33,953 bases of DNA from Eubacteriales bacterium (GTDB lineage Bacteria > Bacillota > Clostridia > Lachnospirales > Lachnospiraceae), in the NCBI GenBank assembly GCA_030524585.1, contig JAUNGJ010000033.1, positions 1-33,953 on the forward strand, in the 5' to 3' direction. This document shows, piece by piece, positions 1-8,392 of this stretch; the stretch's first letter is position 1; each line of letters opens with the position of its first letter. The translations under genes were made by a program, and so were the position numbers. The notes under the pieces are model-generated. The model worked only from the letters and a program-made list of their open reading frames with translations, had not been told where the DNA came from and searched no databases.

Positions 1-13
1 CATAGTTTTCCAT
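1..13 (-). CDS. 5' end of an unidentified gene running off the left edge
   Basis: On the minus strand an ATG at 13-11 is preceded by a good ribosome binding site (AAAAGGAGAG, 28-19) at normal spacing. It is followed by codons for Met-Glu-Asn-Tyr before the window ends. Only four codons are visible, so no product can be named. The gene is transcribed in the same direction as the beta-galactosidase gene, which ends at 306. Confidence 0.6.
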
Positions 14-71
14 TTTTTCTCTCCTTTTTTGTCTAGATATTTCAGAATCATCTTCTCTGATGCTTTTTATA

Positions 72-100
72 CTACTGATGATAGTTATATAAGACAACAA
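72..100 (-). promoter_or_regulatory. Possible promoter for the gene leaving the left edge
   Basis: Reading the minus strand, TTGTCT is followed after 17 bases by TAGTAT. Each box matches the sigma-A consensus at four of six positions. It lies about 60 bases upstream of the partial gene at the left edge. The match is weak and the call rests mainly on position and spacing. The rest of 14-190 is AT-rich and holds nothing else I can name. Confidence 0.3.
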
Positions 101-194
101 ACTTTAGAGATAATAAGTGCAAAAAATACACTTTATTGAAAGAATATCCCGATAAAAGGCGAAATGAGTGTTTATTGATTAACAATTAGGGAAT

Positions 195-238
195 GAAAAA
201 TGACCGCTCTCCCTGTCAGGGAAAAACGGTCATTTTTC
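195..238. terminator. Bidirectional intrinsic terminator after the beta-galactosidase gene
   Basis: A perfect 12-base-pair outer stem (195-206 with 227-238) starts in an A run and ends in a T run. An inner hairpin pairs 210-214 with 218-222. A and T tracts on both flanks let it work in either direction. It lies just beyond the 3' end (306) of the minus-strand beta-galactosidase gene, separating it from the gene at the left edge. Confidence 0.85.
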
Positions 239-305
239 ATGTCGTAGTATGCAGAAAGACTCGCCGGTGACGCGTCTTTCGCGGTAAGGTCTTGTTGTCA
301 GCGGA

Positions 306-3300
306 TCAGATTCCTCTGAAGCGGAAGGTAAATTCCAGCCGCTTATCCGCATGGATCAAATATTCCGGATGTGTCGGTGAGCCCCAGCTGTCATCGCCGG
401 CAACGCCCATCTGCATAAGGGCGGCACGGATGACGGTGTAGTGCACCGGCGGCAGTTCATATGGGTGGCGTGCATTTTCCATCTCATGAGGGGTCCAGGG
501 AAGAGCGGAGAAGCTCATATTGTCACCTTCGAAGATCAGTCCTCTGCCCAGCTTATTGGTTACCTTGGCCCAACGGACGCCGATCTTGTTACCAGTCTCC
601 TGAGGTACGATATAGTCGGCTACGTTGTCTGATACTTCATTTTTGTAGATGCCAAGCTTTGCACCTTTGCAGCGGTCCACATAGGTCTCGTCCGGTCCCA
701 TTCCGTACCATTCCAGCTGGTTATAATCTGCATTGATCTTCATCATCATACCAAATTCCGGCATATCCTCCAATCCCTTTATCGGATCATGGATCAGCTT
801 TGTCTCGATGGTTCCGTCCCCGTATACGGTGTAGGCCACCTGGCAGTAGGTTGCCGGGGAGGTTGGAAGTACGTAGCTGTAGGTGATGGTAGCGCTGTTC
901 TCGTGTTCTTCCAGTATCGGATCTCCGGGAGTGTAACCCTCCTGTGCCGGAGCAATAAAGCTCTTATGTGACAGATAGAGGCTGGCAATCTTCCATTGTC
1001 CATAAACCATCGGCATTCCATTTCCTTCATCATTGTCTACCGGAGCTCTCCAGAAGTTCGGCTTCGGAATGCTCTCGATCATCTCAACGCCGGCATAACG
1101 GTAGGAAACCAGACCGCCTACCAGGTAGGAGAAGAGCACGTCAAAATTTTCGCCTTTTACGCCAATATTTACCTTACCCTTGATAACCTTGATCGGTTTG
1201 CTGCACTGGTAGCCCTTTGCAGCATTTGTATCTTCAACGGTGTATACATACTGCCCAAATGCCACCTCATGCCCTTCTTCGGCCCAGAGGACTGTTTCCT
1301 TCAGGCGGAAGGATACGGTTACGGTGTACTCGCCGGGATGCGTCGGCACCGGAATCGGAAGCGCATATTCCCGCTCAGATAAAGGCGCAACATCGGTTGC
1401 AAGAGCAGCCTGCTTTATAAGCTTTCCGTCTTTAGCCAGCATAACTACGCACCGGAACGTATTGGTATTTATGAACAGATTCTTGTTTTTCACAAGCACT
1501 TTGTCACGGCTTACCTCGGCGGTAATATTCTGATAGTTGAATTTGACCTCCTGCATCTTGGGGGACGGAGCCCGGTCGCCGCCGTATACGATGCCGTTGG
1601 CGCTGAAGTTGTAGTCTGTCGGACGTTCGCCAAAGTCGCCGCCATATGCCTGAAATTCTTTGCCATAGCGGTCTTTCTTGGTAATGGTCTGGTCCACATA
1701 GTCCCAGATGAAGCCGCCCTGATATAATGGTTCGGTATCGGTCAGATCCGTGTATTTGTGCATCGCGCCGCAGGAATTACCCATTGCATGGGTATATTCA
1801 CAGCAGATAAATGGTTTCTCGCGGTTCTTTTCAAGGAATGCCTTGATCGTTGCTGCCGGAGGATACATCTGGCTTTCCATGTCGCTGGAACCATTGTACC
1901 GCCGATCCTGGAATACGCCTTCATAGTGCACTAGTCTGGTGTGATCCAGCTCACGGAACTTATCGGACATTTTCTGGATGACGGATCCGCCGTAGGACTC
2001 ATTGCCGCAGGACCAGATTAAGATAGAAGGATGGTTCTTATCCCTCTGGTAAATCGAATTAACACGGTCAAGCAGGGCTTCTTCCCAATAAGGCTTATCT
2101 CCCGGAATGACCAGACTGTAGTCGCCGCCGCGAAGTACGGGATCCCAGGAACCGTGAGTCTCCATGTTGTTTTCGTCGATCAGATAGAGACCATATACAT
2201 CGCACAGACGGTAGATTGCGGAATCATTCGGATAATGGCAGGTGCGGATCGCATTGATATTGTAACGTTTCATGGTGACAATATCCTGTAACATCTCGTC
2301 CATCTGCGGAACACGTCCGGCCTTGGAACTGAATTCGTGGCGGTTCGCGCCCTTAAATACAATACGTTTGCCATTCAGGCACATGATGCGTTCTTTCATC
2401 TCAAAACGGCGGAAACCTACACCCTCAGCAATTACTTCTGTCACGCTGCCGCTCTCGTCGGTGACGGTCAGCAGAAGCTCATAGAGATTCGGCTCTTCGG
2501 CACTCCAGAGCTTAAAGTGTTCCAGAGGAAGTGTAAGATGACCTTCCCCCGCGGTTAAAGCAAATTCTGCCGCTGCAAATTTTTTATTCGGTTCTTCACC
2601 TAAATCCATGATCAGGCTGCCCGGGAAACGGTATAAAGGCATCTCGGAAAGCAATACCTGAACCTTTCCGGTACCCTGGGCTTTCACGTCGATGGTCAGA
2701 TCACCTTTGGTATAAGTATCGTCCAAAAGTGTCTGGATCTTAAGGTCTTCGATATGTACCGACGGCTTGGTATAGAGGAAGACATCCCGAAAAATACCGG
2801 AGAACCGGTAAAAGTCCTGGCTTTCTGCCCAGCTTCCGCTGGCCCACTTGTATACCTGCAGAGCCAGTTTGTTTTCCCCATCAATCAAATATGGGGTCAG
2901 ATCAAACTCGGAAGGGGTAAAGGTGTCTTCGCTGTATCCTACATACTGGCCGTTCAGCCACAGTGTCATTGCACTTTCCACACCCTGGAAGGAAATGTAC
3001 AGAGACTGTCCCTTCATATGTTCCGGAACATAAAAATACTTCACATAGCTTGCGGTAGGGTTAAATTCAGTGGGAATTTCCCCGTCCCAGATATCTTCGC
3101 GGCCATCCCATGGGTACTGGGTATTCACATAGGCGGGAATGTCATAGCCTTCCATCTGGATGTGTGCCGGGACGCGGATATCGCTCCAGTTTCTGCAATT
3201 GTACTCCATGGCTTCGAATCCGTGGACGGTGTCGTCAAGATTTCTGCCGTAGGAGAATTTCCAGATGCCGTTCAGTGAATAGCGGAAGGAGTTCTCCTGA

Positions 3301-3404
3301 TTTCTTAAGCTGTCTTCGTCCGGATAGTACACATGGTCGGAGTGTGCCGAAAGAGCGTTTTCCTTAAAAAATGTACTGTCTTTTAATTTGCCGTAATCAA
3401 ACAT
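306..3404 (-). CDS. lacZ: Beta-galactosidase, glycoside hydrolase family 2 (LacZ type)
   Basis: This enzyme hydrolyses terminal beta-D-galactosides. The 1032-residue length is close to the 1023 of E. coli LacZ. In order there are an N-terminal sugar-binding jelly roll (about 40-210), Ig-like domains, the TIM barrel (about 340-620) and a large C-terminal beta-sandwich. The acid/base glutamate is E469 in IWSCGNESYGG, and the nucleophile is E536 in ICCEYTHAMGNS. GGFIWDYVDQ near 565 is also a family signature. The ATG at 3404 is chosen because AAGGAGG lies just upstream; the frame stays open to 3581 but without a better site, and residue 1 onward aligns with LacZ. There is no signal peptide, so it should act in the cytoplasm on imported galactosides. 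It is divergent from an AraC-type regulator gene. Confidence 0.95.
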   Translation of the reverse strand: MFDYGKLKDSTFFKENALSAHSDHVYYPDEDSLRNQENSFRYSLNGIWKFSYGRNLDDTVHGFEAMEYNCRNWSDIRVPAHIQMEGYDIPAYVNTQYPWDGREDIWDGEIPTEFNPTASYVKYFYVPEHMKGQSLYISFQGVESAMTLWLNGQYVGYSEDTFTPSEFDLTPYLIDGENKLALQVYKWASGSWAESQDFYRFSGIFRDVFLYTKPSVHIEDLKIQTLLDDTYTKGDLTIDVKAQGTGKVQVLLSEMPLYRFPGSLIMDLGEEPNKKFAAAEFALTAGEGHLTLPLEHFKLWSAEEPNLYELLLTVTDESGSVTEVIAEGVGFRRFEMKERIMCLNGKRIVFKGANRHEFSSKAGRVPQMDEMLQDIVTMKRYNINAIRTCHYPNDSAIYRLCDVYGLYLIDENNMETHGSWDPVLRGGDYSLVIPGDKPYWEEALLDRVNSIYQRDKNHPSILIWSCGNESYGGSVIQKMSDKFRELDHTRLVHYEGVFQDRRYNGSSDMESQMYPPAATIKAFLEKNREKPFICCEYTHAMGNSCGAMHKYTDLTDTEPLYQGGFIWDYVDQTITKKDRYGKEFQAYGGDFGERPTDYNFSANGIVYGGDRAPSPKMQEVKFNYQNITAEVSRDKVLVKNKNLFINTNTFRCVVMLAKDGKLIKQAALATDVAPLSEREYALPIPVPTHPGEYTVTVSFRLKETVLWAEEGHEVAFGQYVYTVEDTNAAKGYQCSKPIKVIKGKVNIGVKGENFDVLFSYLVGGLVSYRYAGVEMIESIPKPNFWRAPVDNDEGNGMPMVYGQWKIASLYLSHKSFIAPAQEGYTPGDPILEEHENSATITYSYVLPTSPATYCQVAYTVYGDGTIETKLIHDPIKGLEDMPEFGMMMKINADYNQLEWYGMGPDETYVDRCKGAKLGIYKNEVSDNVADYIVPQETGNKIGVRWAKVTNKLGRGLIFEGDNMSFSALPWTPHEMENARHPYELPPVHYTVIRAALMQMGVAGDDSWGSPTHPEYLIHADKRLEFTFRFRGI

Positions 3405-3474
3405 TGTTAACCTCCTTGTGGAATCCATCTGTCCCTCGGATAGATTCTCTTGCTCATTTTCTTCTGTTGATTTT

Positions 3475-3503
3475 ATTATGTGGAATGTGTGGAAAATGTT
3501 CAA
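3475..3503 (-). promoter_or_regulatory. Promoter of the beta-galactosidase gene
   Basis: On the minus strand TTGAAC (3503-3498) and CATAAT (3480-3475) are separated by exactly 17 bases. This predicts a leader of about 60 bases before the ATG at 3404. The -35 box overlaps one of three repeats related to AATGTTGCA in this intergenic region, which suggests activator control. Confidence 0.7.
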
Positions 3504-3580
3504 TATAAAATCGGTGCGAAAACATGGAAAAATGTTGCAGAAATTGATTTGATAGCCTATACTTAAGAAAGAATGTTGCA
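3496..3580 (+). repeat. Three short direct repeats between the divergent promoters (possible AraC operators)
   Basis: AATGTTGCA occurs at 3531-3539 and 3572-3580, and the related AATGTTCAA at 3496-3503. The first two share a longer block, GGAAAA(A)TGTT. Starts are 35 and 41 bases apart. AraC-family proteins typically bind direct repeats beside promoters. These overlap the lacZ -35 box, the regulator's -35 box and the regulator's early transcript. Binding by the adjacent AraC protein is an inference. Confidence 0.45.
3535..3563 (+). promoter_or_regulatory. Promoter of the first AraC-family regulator
   Basis: TTGCAG (3535-3540) and TATACT (3558-3563) are separated by 17 bases and point rightward towards the ATG at 3616. 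The -35 box is part of the AATGTTGCA repeat, so autoregulation is possible. Confidence 0.7.
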
Positions 3581-3615
3581 AAGGTATAGAGACACTTTGC
3601 GGAAGGGAGGCAGAA

Positions 3616-4446
3616 ATGGCTGATACGTACAGGTATGCCTATTTTGCCACGGACAAGCAGCTGAATTCTCTGTCTGTGTACAATGCGGGCTATGAAAAAT
3701 GTCATCCCGGATATCAGTGGGGACCGGGAGTGAGAGACCATTATCTGATTCACCACATCATTCGTGGAAAAGGCTGTTACAGGATTGAAGGAAGAAGCTA
3801 TCACCTGAAGGCAGGGGATACATTTTTGCTGTTTCCCAATGTGGAATCCAGCTACCGGGCAGATGATGAGGAGCCCTGGGAATATGCCTGGGTAGGATTT
3901 GCGGGCAATGATGCCTACTCCATCATTGCGAATACGGATTTTTCAAAAGAAAATCCTGTGGTGAATCAAACGGAGATCAGCCGGGAGCTGTTTCGGAAGA
4001 TGCGGGCGGTCTATGAGGCCAATGGAAATACCTTTCAGGATGCGGTGGCTATGACTGGAGCGCTGTATTCTCTGATGGGATTTCTGATGAAGCATTCCCG
4101 GGGAGAAGAAAAATCTCTGAATCTCCAATCAGACTATGTGGAACGCGCGAGACAGTATATTGCAGAGCAGTATTCCTACCCGATTACGGTAGAGGACGTA
4201 GCTTTTTATACGGGAGTCAGCAGAAGCTATCTATTCCGGCTGTTCCGCAAGATTATGAAGCAGTCTCCCAAAGAATATCTTCTGGAATATCGGATCAGGC
4301 AGGCGTGTCAGCTGCTGAATCAGACGGATCTTCCTGTGAGGAGTGTTGCGCATTCGGTTGGATTTGAGGATAATTTATATTTTTCAAAGGTATTTAAAAA
4401 GTATAAGAGCTGCACGCCATCGGAATACCGGAGCATGCAGTCGTGA
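3616..4446 (+). CDS. AraC-family transcriptional regulator, cupin sensor plus double HTH
   Basis: This cytoplasmic DNA-binding regulator has an N-terminal cupin-like ligand domain (about 15-95, with GKGCYRIEGR and the GDTFLLFP turn). Its C-terminal AraC/XylS domain spans about 175-272. The first helix-turn-helix includes VEDVAFYTGVSRSYLFRLF (about 192-210). The second includes VRSVAHSVGFEDNLYFSKVF (about 241-260). The 276-residue length is normal. The start has a GGGAGG ribosome binding site six to seven bases upstream. Divergence from the GH2 gene and position before a sugar importer suggest a sugar-responsive activator of this locus. The inducing sugar is unknown; galactose-containing oligosaccharides are the natural guess. 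Confidence 0.9.
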   Translation: MADTYRYAYFATDKQLNSLSVYNAGYEKCHPGYQWGPGVRDHYLIHHIIRGKGCYRIEGRSYHLKAGDTFLLFPNVESSYRADDEEPWEYAWVGFAGNDAYSIIANTDFSKENPVVNQTEISRELFRKMRAVYEANGNTFQDAVAMTGALYSLMGFLMKHSRGEEKSLNLQSDYVERARQYIAEQYSYPITVEDVAFYTGVSRSYLFRLFRKIMKQSPKEYLLEYRIRQACQLLNQTDLPVRSVAHSVGFEDNLYFSKVFKKYKSCTPSEYRSMQS

Positions 4447-4464
4447 TGATGAGAGGATTAGGAT

Positions 4465-5397
4465 ATGGCAGGAAAGAAGAAGAAACTGCAGTTTCGATAT
4501 TATGAGATGGGACCCAATAAACAGGTGCTTGCACTTTTGGGGGAAGATTGGAGAAGACCATACGGAAATGATCTTGATGTGCTGCATTTTCATAATTATA
4601 TGGAGGTTGGTATCTGTTATGAAGGAGAGGGAGAGAGTGTGCTGCGCGAATATGTAACCCCTTTTGAGGGGGGGTGTATCGTAATTGTGCCACCGAATTA
4701 CCCTCACAATAATGTGTCGAAAGATGGGAGCGTTGCATTTTGGGAATGGATGTATTTCGATATAGAAAGTGTTCTTCAGGAAATGAAAGAAATGTCGTGC
4801 AATAAGCTGGATGTAGAATATATGCAGAATGCGCTATATGATTCGGCGCTTTTCTTTCATCAGGAAGAATACCAGAAGATCAGTCAGATTATTTTGGAAA
4901 TCCGCAGAGAGTGTGATAAAAAAGCATATATGTATCAGGAGAAGCTCAGAAGCCTTCTTCAGGGGTTTGTGGTGGAGCTTTTACGGATACACAATGTGAA
5001 CGTGGAAATGTCAAGAAAGAATCCGAGAAGCTTCCAGATTGCTCCGGCGCTGACCTATGTAAAGAAACACTGTAGTGAAGAGATCCGGATCAGAGATCTG
5101 GCAGATGTGTGCAATATCAGTGAAAGCCATTTCAGGCGGATTTTTCAGGAATGTATGAATATGACGCCAAATGATTACGTGAATGTGGCAAGAATTCACA
5201 AGGCGAGTAAGCTTTTGCTTAAGAGTCATGCTACCATGGAAGAGATTGCTTACCGGGTAGGGTACAGTAATGTGTCGACCTTTAATCGGAATTTTAAGAA
5301 AATGATTGGTATGACACCATATCAGTGGAAGCGGTCTCCGGATAACTATGCAGGGCAGATGTTGGATTTTAAGATTAGTGCGTTGAAAGGATGGTAG
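4465..5397 (+). CDS. Second AraC-family transcriptional regulator
   Basis: This 310-residue regulator has the same plan as its neighbour but is not a recent copy. The N-terminal cupin-like region carries LHFHNYMEVGICYEGEG (about 40-56) and VIVPPNYPHNN (about 73-83). The AraC domain is near 205-300. Its helix-turn-helix segments are IRDLADVCNISESHFRRIF and MEEIAYRVGYSNVSTFNRNF, and it ends with the usual MTPYQW box. It starts 18 bases after the preceding gene, so the two are probably co-transcribed. The ribosome binding site is modest (GAGAGG), so lower expression is possible. The paired histidines in LHFHN are typical of sugar-sensing AraC cupins. Its target is not shown by the sequence; the importer promoter at 5968 is the nearest candidate. 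Confidence 0.88.
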   Translation: MAGKKKKLQFRYYEMGPNKQVLALLGEDWRRPYGNDLDVLHFHNYMEVGICYEGEGESVLREYVTPFEGGCIVIVPPNYPHNNVSKDGSVAFWEWMYFDIESVLQEMKEMSCNKLDVEYMQNALYDSALFFHQEEYQKISQIILEIRRECDKKAYMYQEKLRSLLQGFVVELLRIHNVNVEMSRKNPRSFQIAPALTYVKKHCSEEIRIRDLADVCNISESHFRRIFQECMNMTPNDYVNVARIHKASKLLLKSHATMEEIAYRVGYSNVSTFNRNFKKMIGMTPYQWKRSPDNYAGQMLDFKISALKGW

Positions 5398-5400
5398 GAA

Positions 5401-5913
5401 ATGGATTACAGGATGGTAAAGGAGGTCCACAAGCGGGTGAAGACTTCCACAAAAGTATTAAAGAAAGCGATGATTGTACTGTGTGTTCTCTTTTTGCTTA
5501 CGGGCATTATGATGGACAGGGGGATGATGTTTCTGGCTTTGCTGACGGCAGGCCTGTATTTTCTTTATGATGCCTATGTTATTAAAGATTATGAGTATGT
5601 TATGGAGGGAAATACTTTTACGGTCACGGTAATTTATGGAAAACGGCGGCGTAAAGAGGTACATGAACTGGATCTGAAGAACATGGAGGTGGTAGCGCCA
5701 AACTGGCATGGAGCAGTGGCAAAATACCGTCTGAACGGCGGGACAGAAAAGCTGCGCAAATATGACTATACCTCCTATGAGCCGGATATCCCATATTATA
5801 CGATGATTATTATGGAAGACAGAAAGAAAATTAAGCTGCTTCTGGATCTGGAAGATGATATGCTTAGTGCAATGAAACGCATGTATCCACAGAAAGTTTT
5901 TGTGCAGAATTAA
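5401..5913 (+). CDS. Small membrane protein of unknown function
   Basis: I do not recognise a named family with confidence. The 170-residue protein has a basic N-terminus (about 1-23) and two hydrophobic segments in tandem (about 24-38 and 42-58). A hydrophilic, beta-rich C-terminal part follows (about 65-165), reminiscent of a membrane-tethered PH-like domain. The ATG is three bases after the stop of the AraC gene, with GAAAGGATGG upstream, so it is the last gene of that transcript. Its place between the regulators and the importer may be functional or incidental. Similar small two-helix proteins are common in Lachnospiraceae; this is from memory, not a search. Confidence 0.75.
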   Translation: MDYRMVKEVHKRVKTSTKVLKKAMIVLCVLFLLTGIMMDRGMMFLALLTAGLYFLYDAYVIKDYEYVMEGNTFTVTVIYGKRRRKEVHELDLKNMEVVAPNWHGAVAKYRLNGGTEKLRKYDYTSYEPDIPYYTMIIMEDRKKIKLLLDLEDDMLSAMKRMYPQKVFVQN

Positions 5914-5967
5914 ATAAAATAATCGAAAATGCTTATTTTTTAATTGAATATAAACACAATAGAAGCA

Positions 5968-5996
5968 TTGGAATAAGTATAATCAGTATATAAAAT
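5968..5996 (+). promoter_or_regulatory. Promoter of the sugar importer operon
   Basis: TTGGAA (5968-5973) and TAAAAT (5991-5996) are separated by 17 bases. It would start a transcript near 6003, about 64 bases before the binding-protein ATG. An 8-base inverted repeat immediately downstream could be an operator or a leader hairpin. Confidence 0.55.
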
Positions 5997-6003
5997 ATAG
6001 ATC

Positions 6004-6044
6004 TAGAAGGGATAAAATGTACATATTGCACAATAACCCTTCTA
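6004..6044 (+). repeat. Inverted repeat in the importer leader
   Basis: TAGAAGGG (6004-6011) pairs perfectly with CCCTTCTA (6037-6044) across a 25-base loop. It begins at the predicted transcription start and ends just before the ribosome binding site. It could be a regulator site or a 5' stabilising hairpin for a highly expressed mRNA. Confidence 0.45.
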
Positions 6045-6066
6045 AGAAAGAAGGAGGACTAAAGGT

Positions 6067-7398
6067 ATGAAAAGGAAACTTATTTCAATGCTGCTTGCAG
6101 GAACTATGGTACTTTCTCTGGTTGCATGCGGTGGCGGCGGCAGCGACAGCGGCAGCGGAGACTCAGGTGATGATGCAGAAGCAGAGGTGACCACAAGTGA
6201 TGATGAGAACACTCTGACAGTAGCTGCATGGGATCCAAGCTTTAATATCCCGGCACTTGAGGCAGCAGCAGCTGACTACAAAGAGAATGTAAATGCTGAT
6301 TTCAATCTTGAGATCGTTGAACAGTCTGGTTCATCAGATATTGAGACTAAGATTAAGACAGCAGGTTCTGCAGGCGATTATTCTACTTTGACGGATATCG
6401 TATTATTCCAGGATCACTATTTCAAACAGTATCAGAGAGATTATCCGGATGCATTCGTTGACATTAATGATGCTGACATTAACTGGGATGATTTCGCACC
6501 GGAGAAGATTGACTACTCTACAGTTGACGGCGTTCACTATGGCGCACCTGTAGATGGTGGTACTGTAATCTGCGCATACAGAGTTGATTTGCTTGAAGAA
6601 GCAGGCTACACAATTGATGACCTGACAGGTATTACATGGGAGAAATTCATCGAGATCGGTGAAGCTGTATATGCGAAGACAGGCAAGTATCTTGCAACAA
6701 TCAACAGCGATGGTAATGATTTTATTTATCTGATGCTTCAGGCAGAAGGCGTTTCTCAGTTCAAGGATGGCAAGCCTTATATCACAGAGAACGAGACATT
6801 GGGCGAGGTTGTTGACCTGATCGTAGAGATGGCTCAGAAGAATGTTCTGTATTTTGCAAACAGCTGGTCTGATTACACAGATCAGGTTATCGGCGGAGAT
6901 ATGGTTGCCGGCGTTATGAATGGTAACTGGATTATCCCAACAATTAAGAACGTTGAAGCAAACAGCGGAAAGTGGGAGATTACAACAATGCCTACACTTT
7001 CTGGTGAAGAAGGATACGCTTCTAACGGCGGATCTTCCCTTTACATCACAGCTAACTGTGAGAAAGTAGATCTTGCAAAAGATTTCCTGGCTTACACATT
7101 TGGCGGAAGCACTGTAACATATGATAATGCACTTCTTGACGGCGGTGTTGTTTCTACATATACACCGGCTGCTGAGTCTGAAGTATATCAGCAGGGTGTT
7201 GAGTACTTTAATGATACTCCTATCTATGCACAGATTGCAGAGTGGACAGCTAATGTTCCGGTTATTGAGCAGAGTGATTACCACTACACTGCACGTGAGT
7301 ACCTTGGCGCTGCTATTATTAATATCATCAACGGCGAGGACAGAGATGCACAGCTGAAGGAAGCAGAGGACAATCTGAACTTCGCAATGGGTAACTAA
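6067..7398 (+). CDS. Sugar ABC transporter substrate-binding lipoprotein (family 1)
   Basis: This is the extracellular receptor of a CUT1-type oligosaccharide importer, anchored to the outer face of the membrane. The N-terminus is a lipoprotein signal: basic MKRK, hydrophobic core, then the lipobox LVAC with the lipidated cysteine at residue 21. A Gly/Ser/Asp-rich linker follows to about residue 45, then the periplasmic-binding-protein fold. The 443-residue length is usual. A strong AGGAGG lies 10 bases before the ATG. The two permease genes follow after an internal terminator, so this subunit should be made in excess. The ligand is not readable from sequence. Flanking GH2 and GH53 enzymes point to beta-linked galacto-oligosaccharides (inference). 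Confidence 0.92.
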   Translation: MKRKLISMLLAGTMVLSLVACGGGGSDSGSGDSGDDAEAEVTTSDDENTLTVAAWDPSFNIPALEAAAADYKENVNADFNLEIVEQSGSSDIETKIKTAGSAGDYSTLTDIVLFQDHYFKQYQRDYPDAFVDINDADINWDDFAPEKIDYSTVDGVHYGAPVDGGTVICAYRVDLLEEAGYTIDDLTGITWEKFIEIGEAVYAKTGKYLATINSDGNDFIYLMLQAEGVSQFKDGKPYITENETLGEVVDLIVEMAQKNVLYFANSWSDYTDQVIGGDMVAGVMNGNWIIPTIKNVEANSGKWEITTMPTLSGEEGYASNGGSSLYITANCEKVDLAKDFLAYTFGGSTVTYDNALLDGGVVSTYTPAAESEVYQQGVEYFNDTPIYAQIAEWTANVPVIEQSDYHYTAREYLGAAIINIINGEDRDAQLKEAEDNLNFAMGN

Positions 7399-7429
7399 TT
7401 GTAATTTGTAATTGAATACACTATAGCGG

Positions 7430-7462
7430 ACGGGGAAACGGTTCTTCCGTTTCTCCGTTTTT
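7430..7462 (+). terminator. Internal terminator between binding protein and permeases
   Basis: A 12-base-pair stem (7430-7441 with 7447-7458, one G-T pair) has a five-base loop and is followed by a T run. It lies between the binding-protein and permease genes, which have no obvious promoter of their own. Partial read-through would give many binding proteins per permease. Confidence 0.85.
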
Positions 7463-7492
7463 ATATGATATTGAGTAGAAGGAGTGATGATA

Positions 7493-8392
7493 GTGGAGAA
7501 AAAGAAGGGGATGGGGCTTGTTGCTAAGCAAAAGGCAGCAGGTTGGATTTATTTAGCGCCCGCCACAATTCTGATTGCGATCATGAGTTTCTGGCCGATG
7601 ATTCAGGCGTTTCTGACTTCATTAAAAACAGGTTCCAGTGCTAATATGCAGTGGGTAGAACCAATTTTTTACAACTACACACGAATGTTTCAGGATAAGA
7701 TATTCCTTCGTTCTATTGGCAATACTTTCTTTTATCTGATCATTCAGGTTCCAATTATGCTGGTTCTGGCGATTTTGCTGGCACAGCTGTTAAATAACAG
7801 AGATTTGAGATTCAAGGGCTTTTTCCGTACCTGCGTATTCCTGCCATGTGCAACGGCATTGGTTTCTTATGCGTTGATTTTCAAATCATTATTTGCTACA
7901 CAGGGACTGATCAATACGATTCTTGTGGATTTGCATATTCTGAAAGAGAATTATAATTTCTTAGGAACTTCTGCAAGTGCCAAGGTGGTTATCATTATTG
8001 CTTTGATCTGGAGATGGACCGGATACAACATGGTATTCTATCTTGCCGGATTGCAGAATATTGAATATTCCGTATATGAGGCTGCTAAGATCGACGGAGC
8101 AAACGGATGGAAAACATTCTGGGGTATTACCGTTCCGCTTTTGAAGCCTACAATTATTATGACATTCATCATGTCTATCAACGGTACATTGCAGTTGTTC
8201 GATGAGTCTGTCAACTTAACTAACGGTGGTCCTGCAAATAGTACGATTACAATGTCACATTATATCTACAATAACTCATTTGGTACCAGCGTTGCAAACT
8301 TTGGATATGCATCTGCGATGGCATTCCTTGTATTTATACTTGTGGCTATCCTTGCATTTATCAATATGAAAGTAGGTGATACACGTGACTGA
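7493..8392 (+). CDS. Sugar ABC transporter permease, MalF type
   Basis: This is one of two integral membrane subunits of the importer. About six hydrophobic helices are visible, beginning near WIYLAPATILIAIMSFWP. The cytoplasmic EAA loop that docks the ATPase reads YEAAKIDGANGWKTFWGITV near residue 200. The length of 299 fits the family. I chose the GTG at 7493 because AAGGAG (7479-7484) is eight bases upstream. Earlier in-frame GTG (7484) and ATG (7487) codons overlap or crowd that site. The next permease gene overlaps the end. No ATPase gene is in this operon, so a shared MsmK-like ATPase encoded elsewhere is likely. Confidence 0.92.
   Translation: MEKKKGMGLVAKQKAAGWIYLAPATILIAIMSFWPMIQAFLTSLKTGSSANMQWVEPIFYNYTRMFQDKIFLRSIGNTFFYLIIQVPIMLVLAILLAQLLNNRDLRFKGFFRTCVFLPCATALVSYALIFKSLFATQGLINTILVDLHILKENYNFLGTSASAKVVIIIALIWRWTGYNMVFYLAGLQNIEYSVYEAAKIDGANGWKTFWGITVPLLKPTIIMTFIMSINGTLQLFDESVNLTNGGPANSTITMSHYIYNNSFGTSVANFGYASAMAFLVFILVAILAFINMKVGDTRD

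Noticed and set aside
3405-3581. 59-residue N-terminal extension of the beta-galactosidase
   Set aside because: It covers the promoter and operator region and has no family similarity; AAGGAGG points to the ATG at 3404.
6403-7284. Long open frame on the minus strand inside the binding-protein gene
   Set aside because: It mirrors a clear lipoprotein gene, has no start signals and shows no protein-family features.
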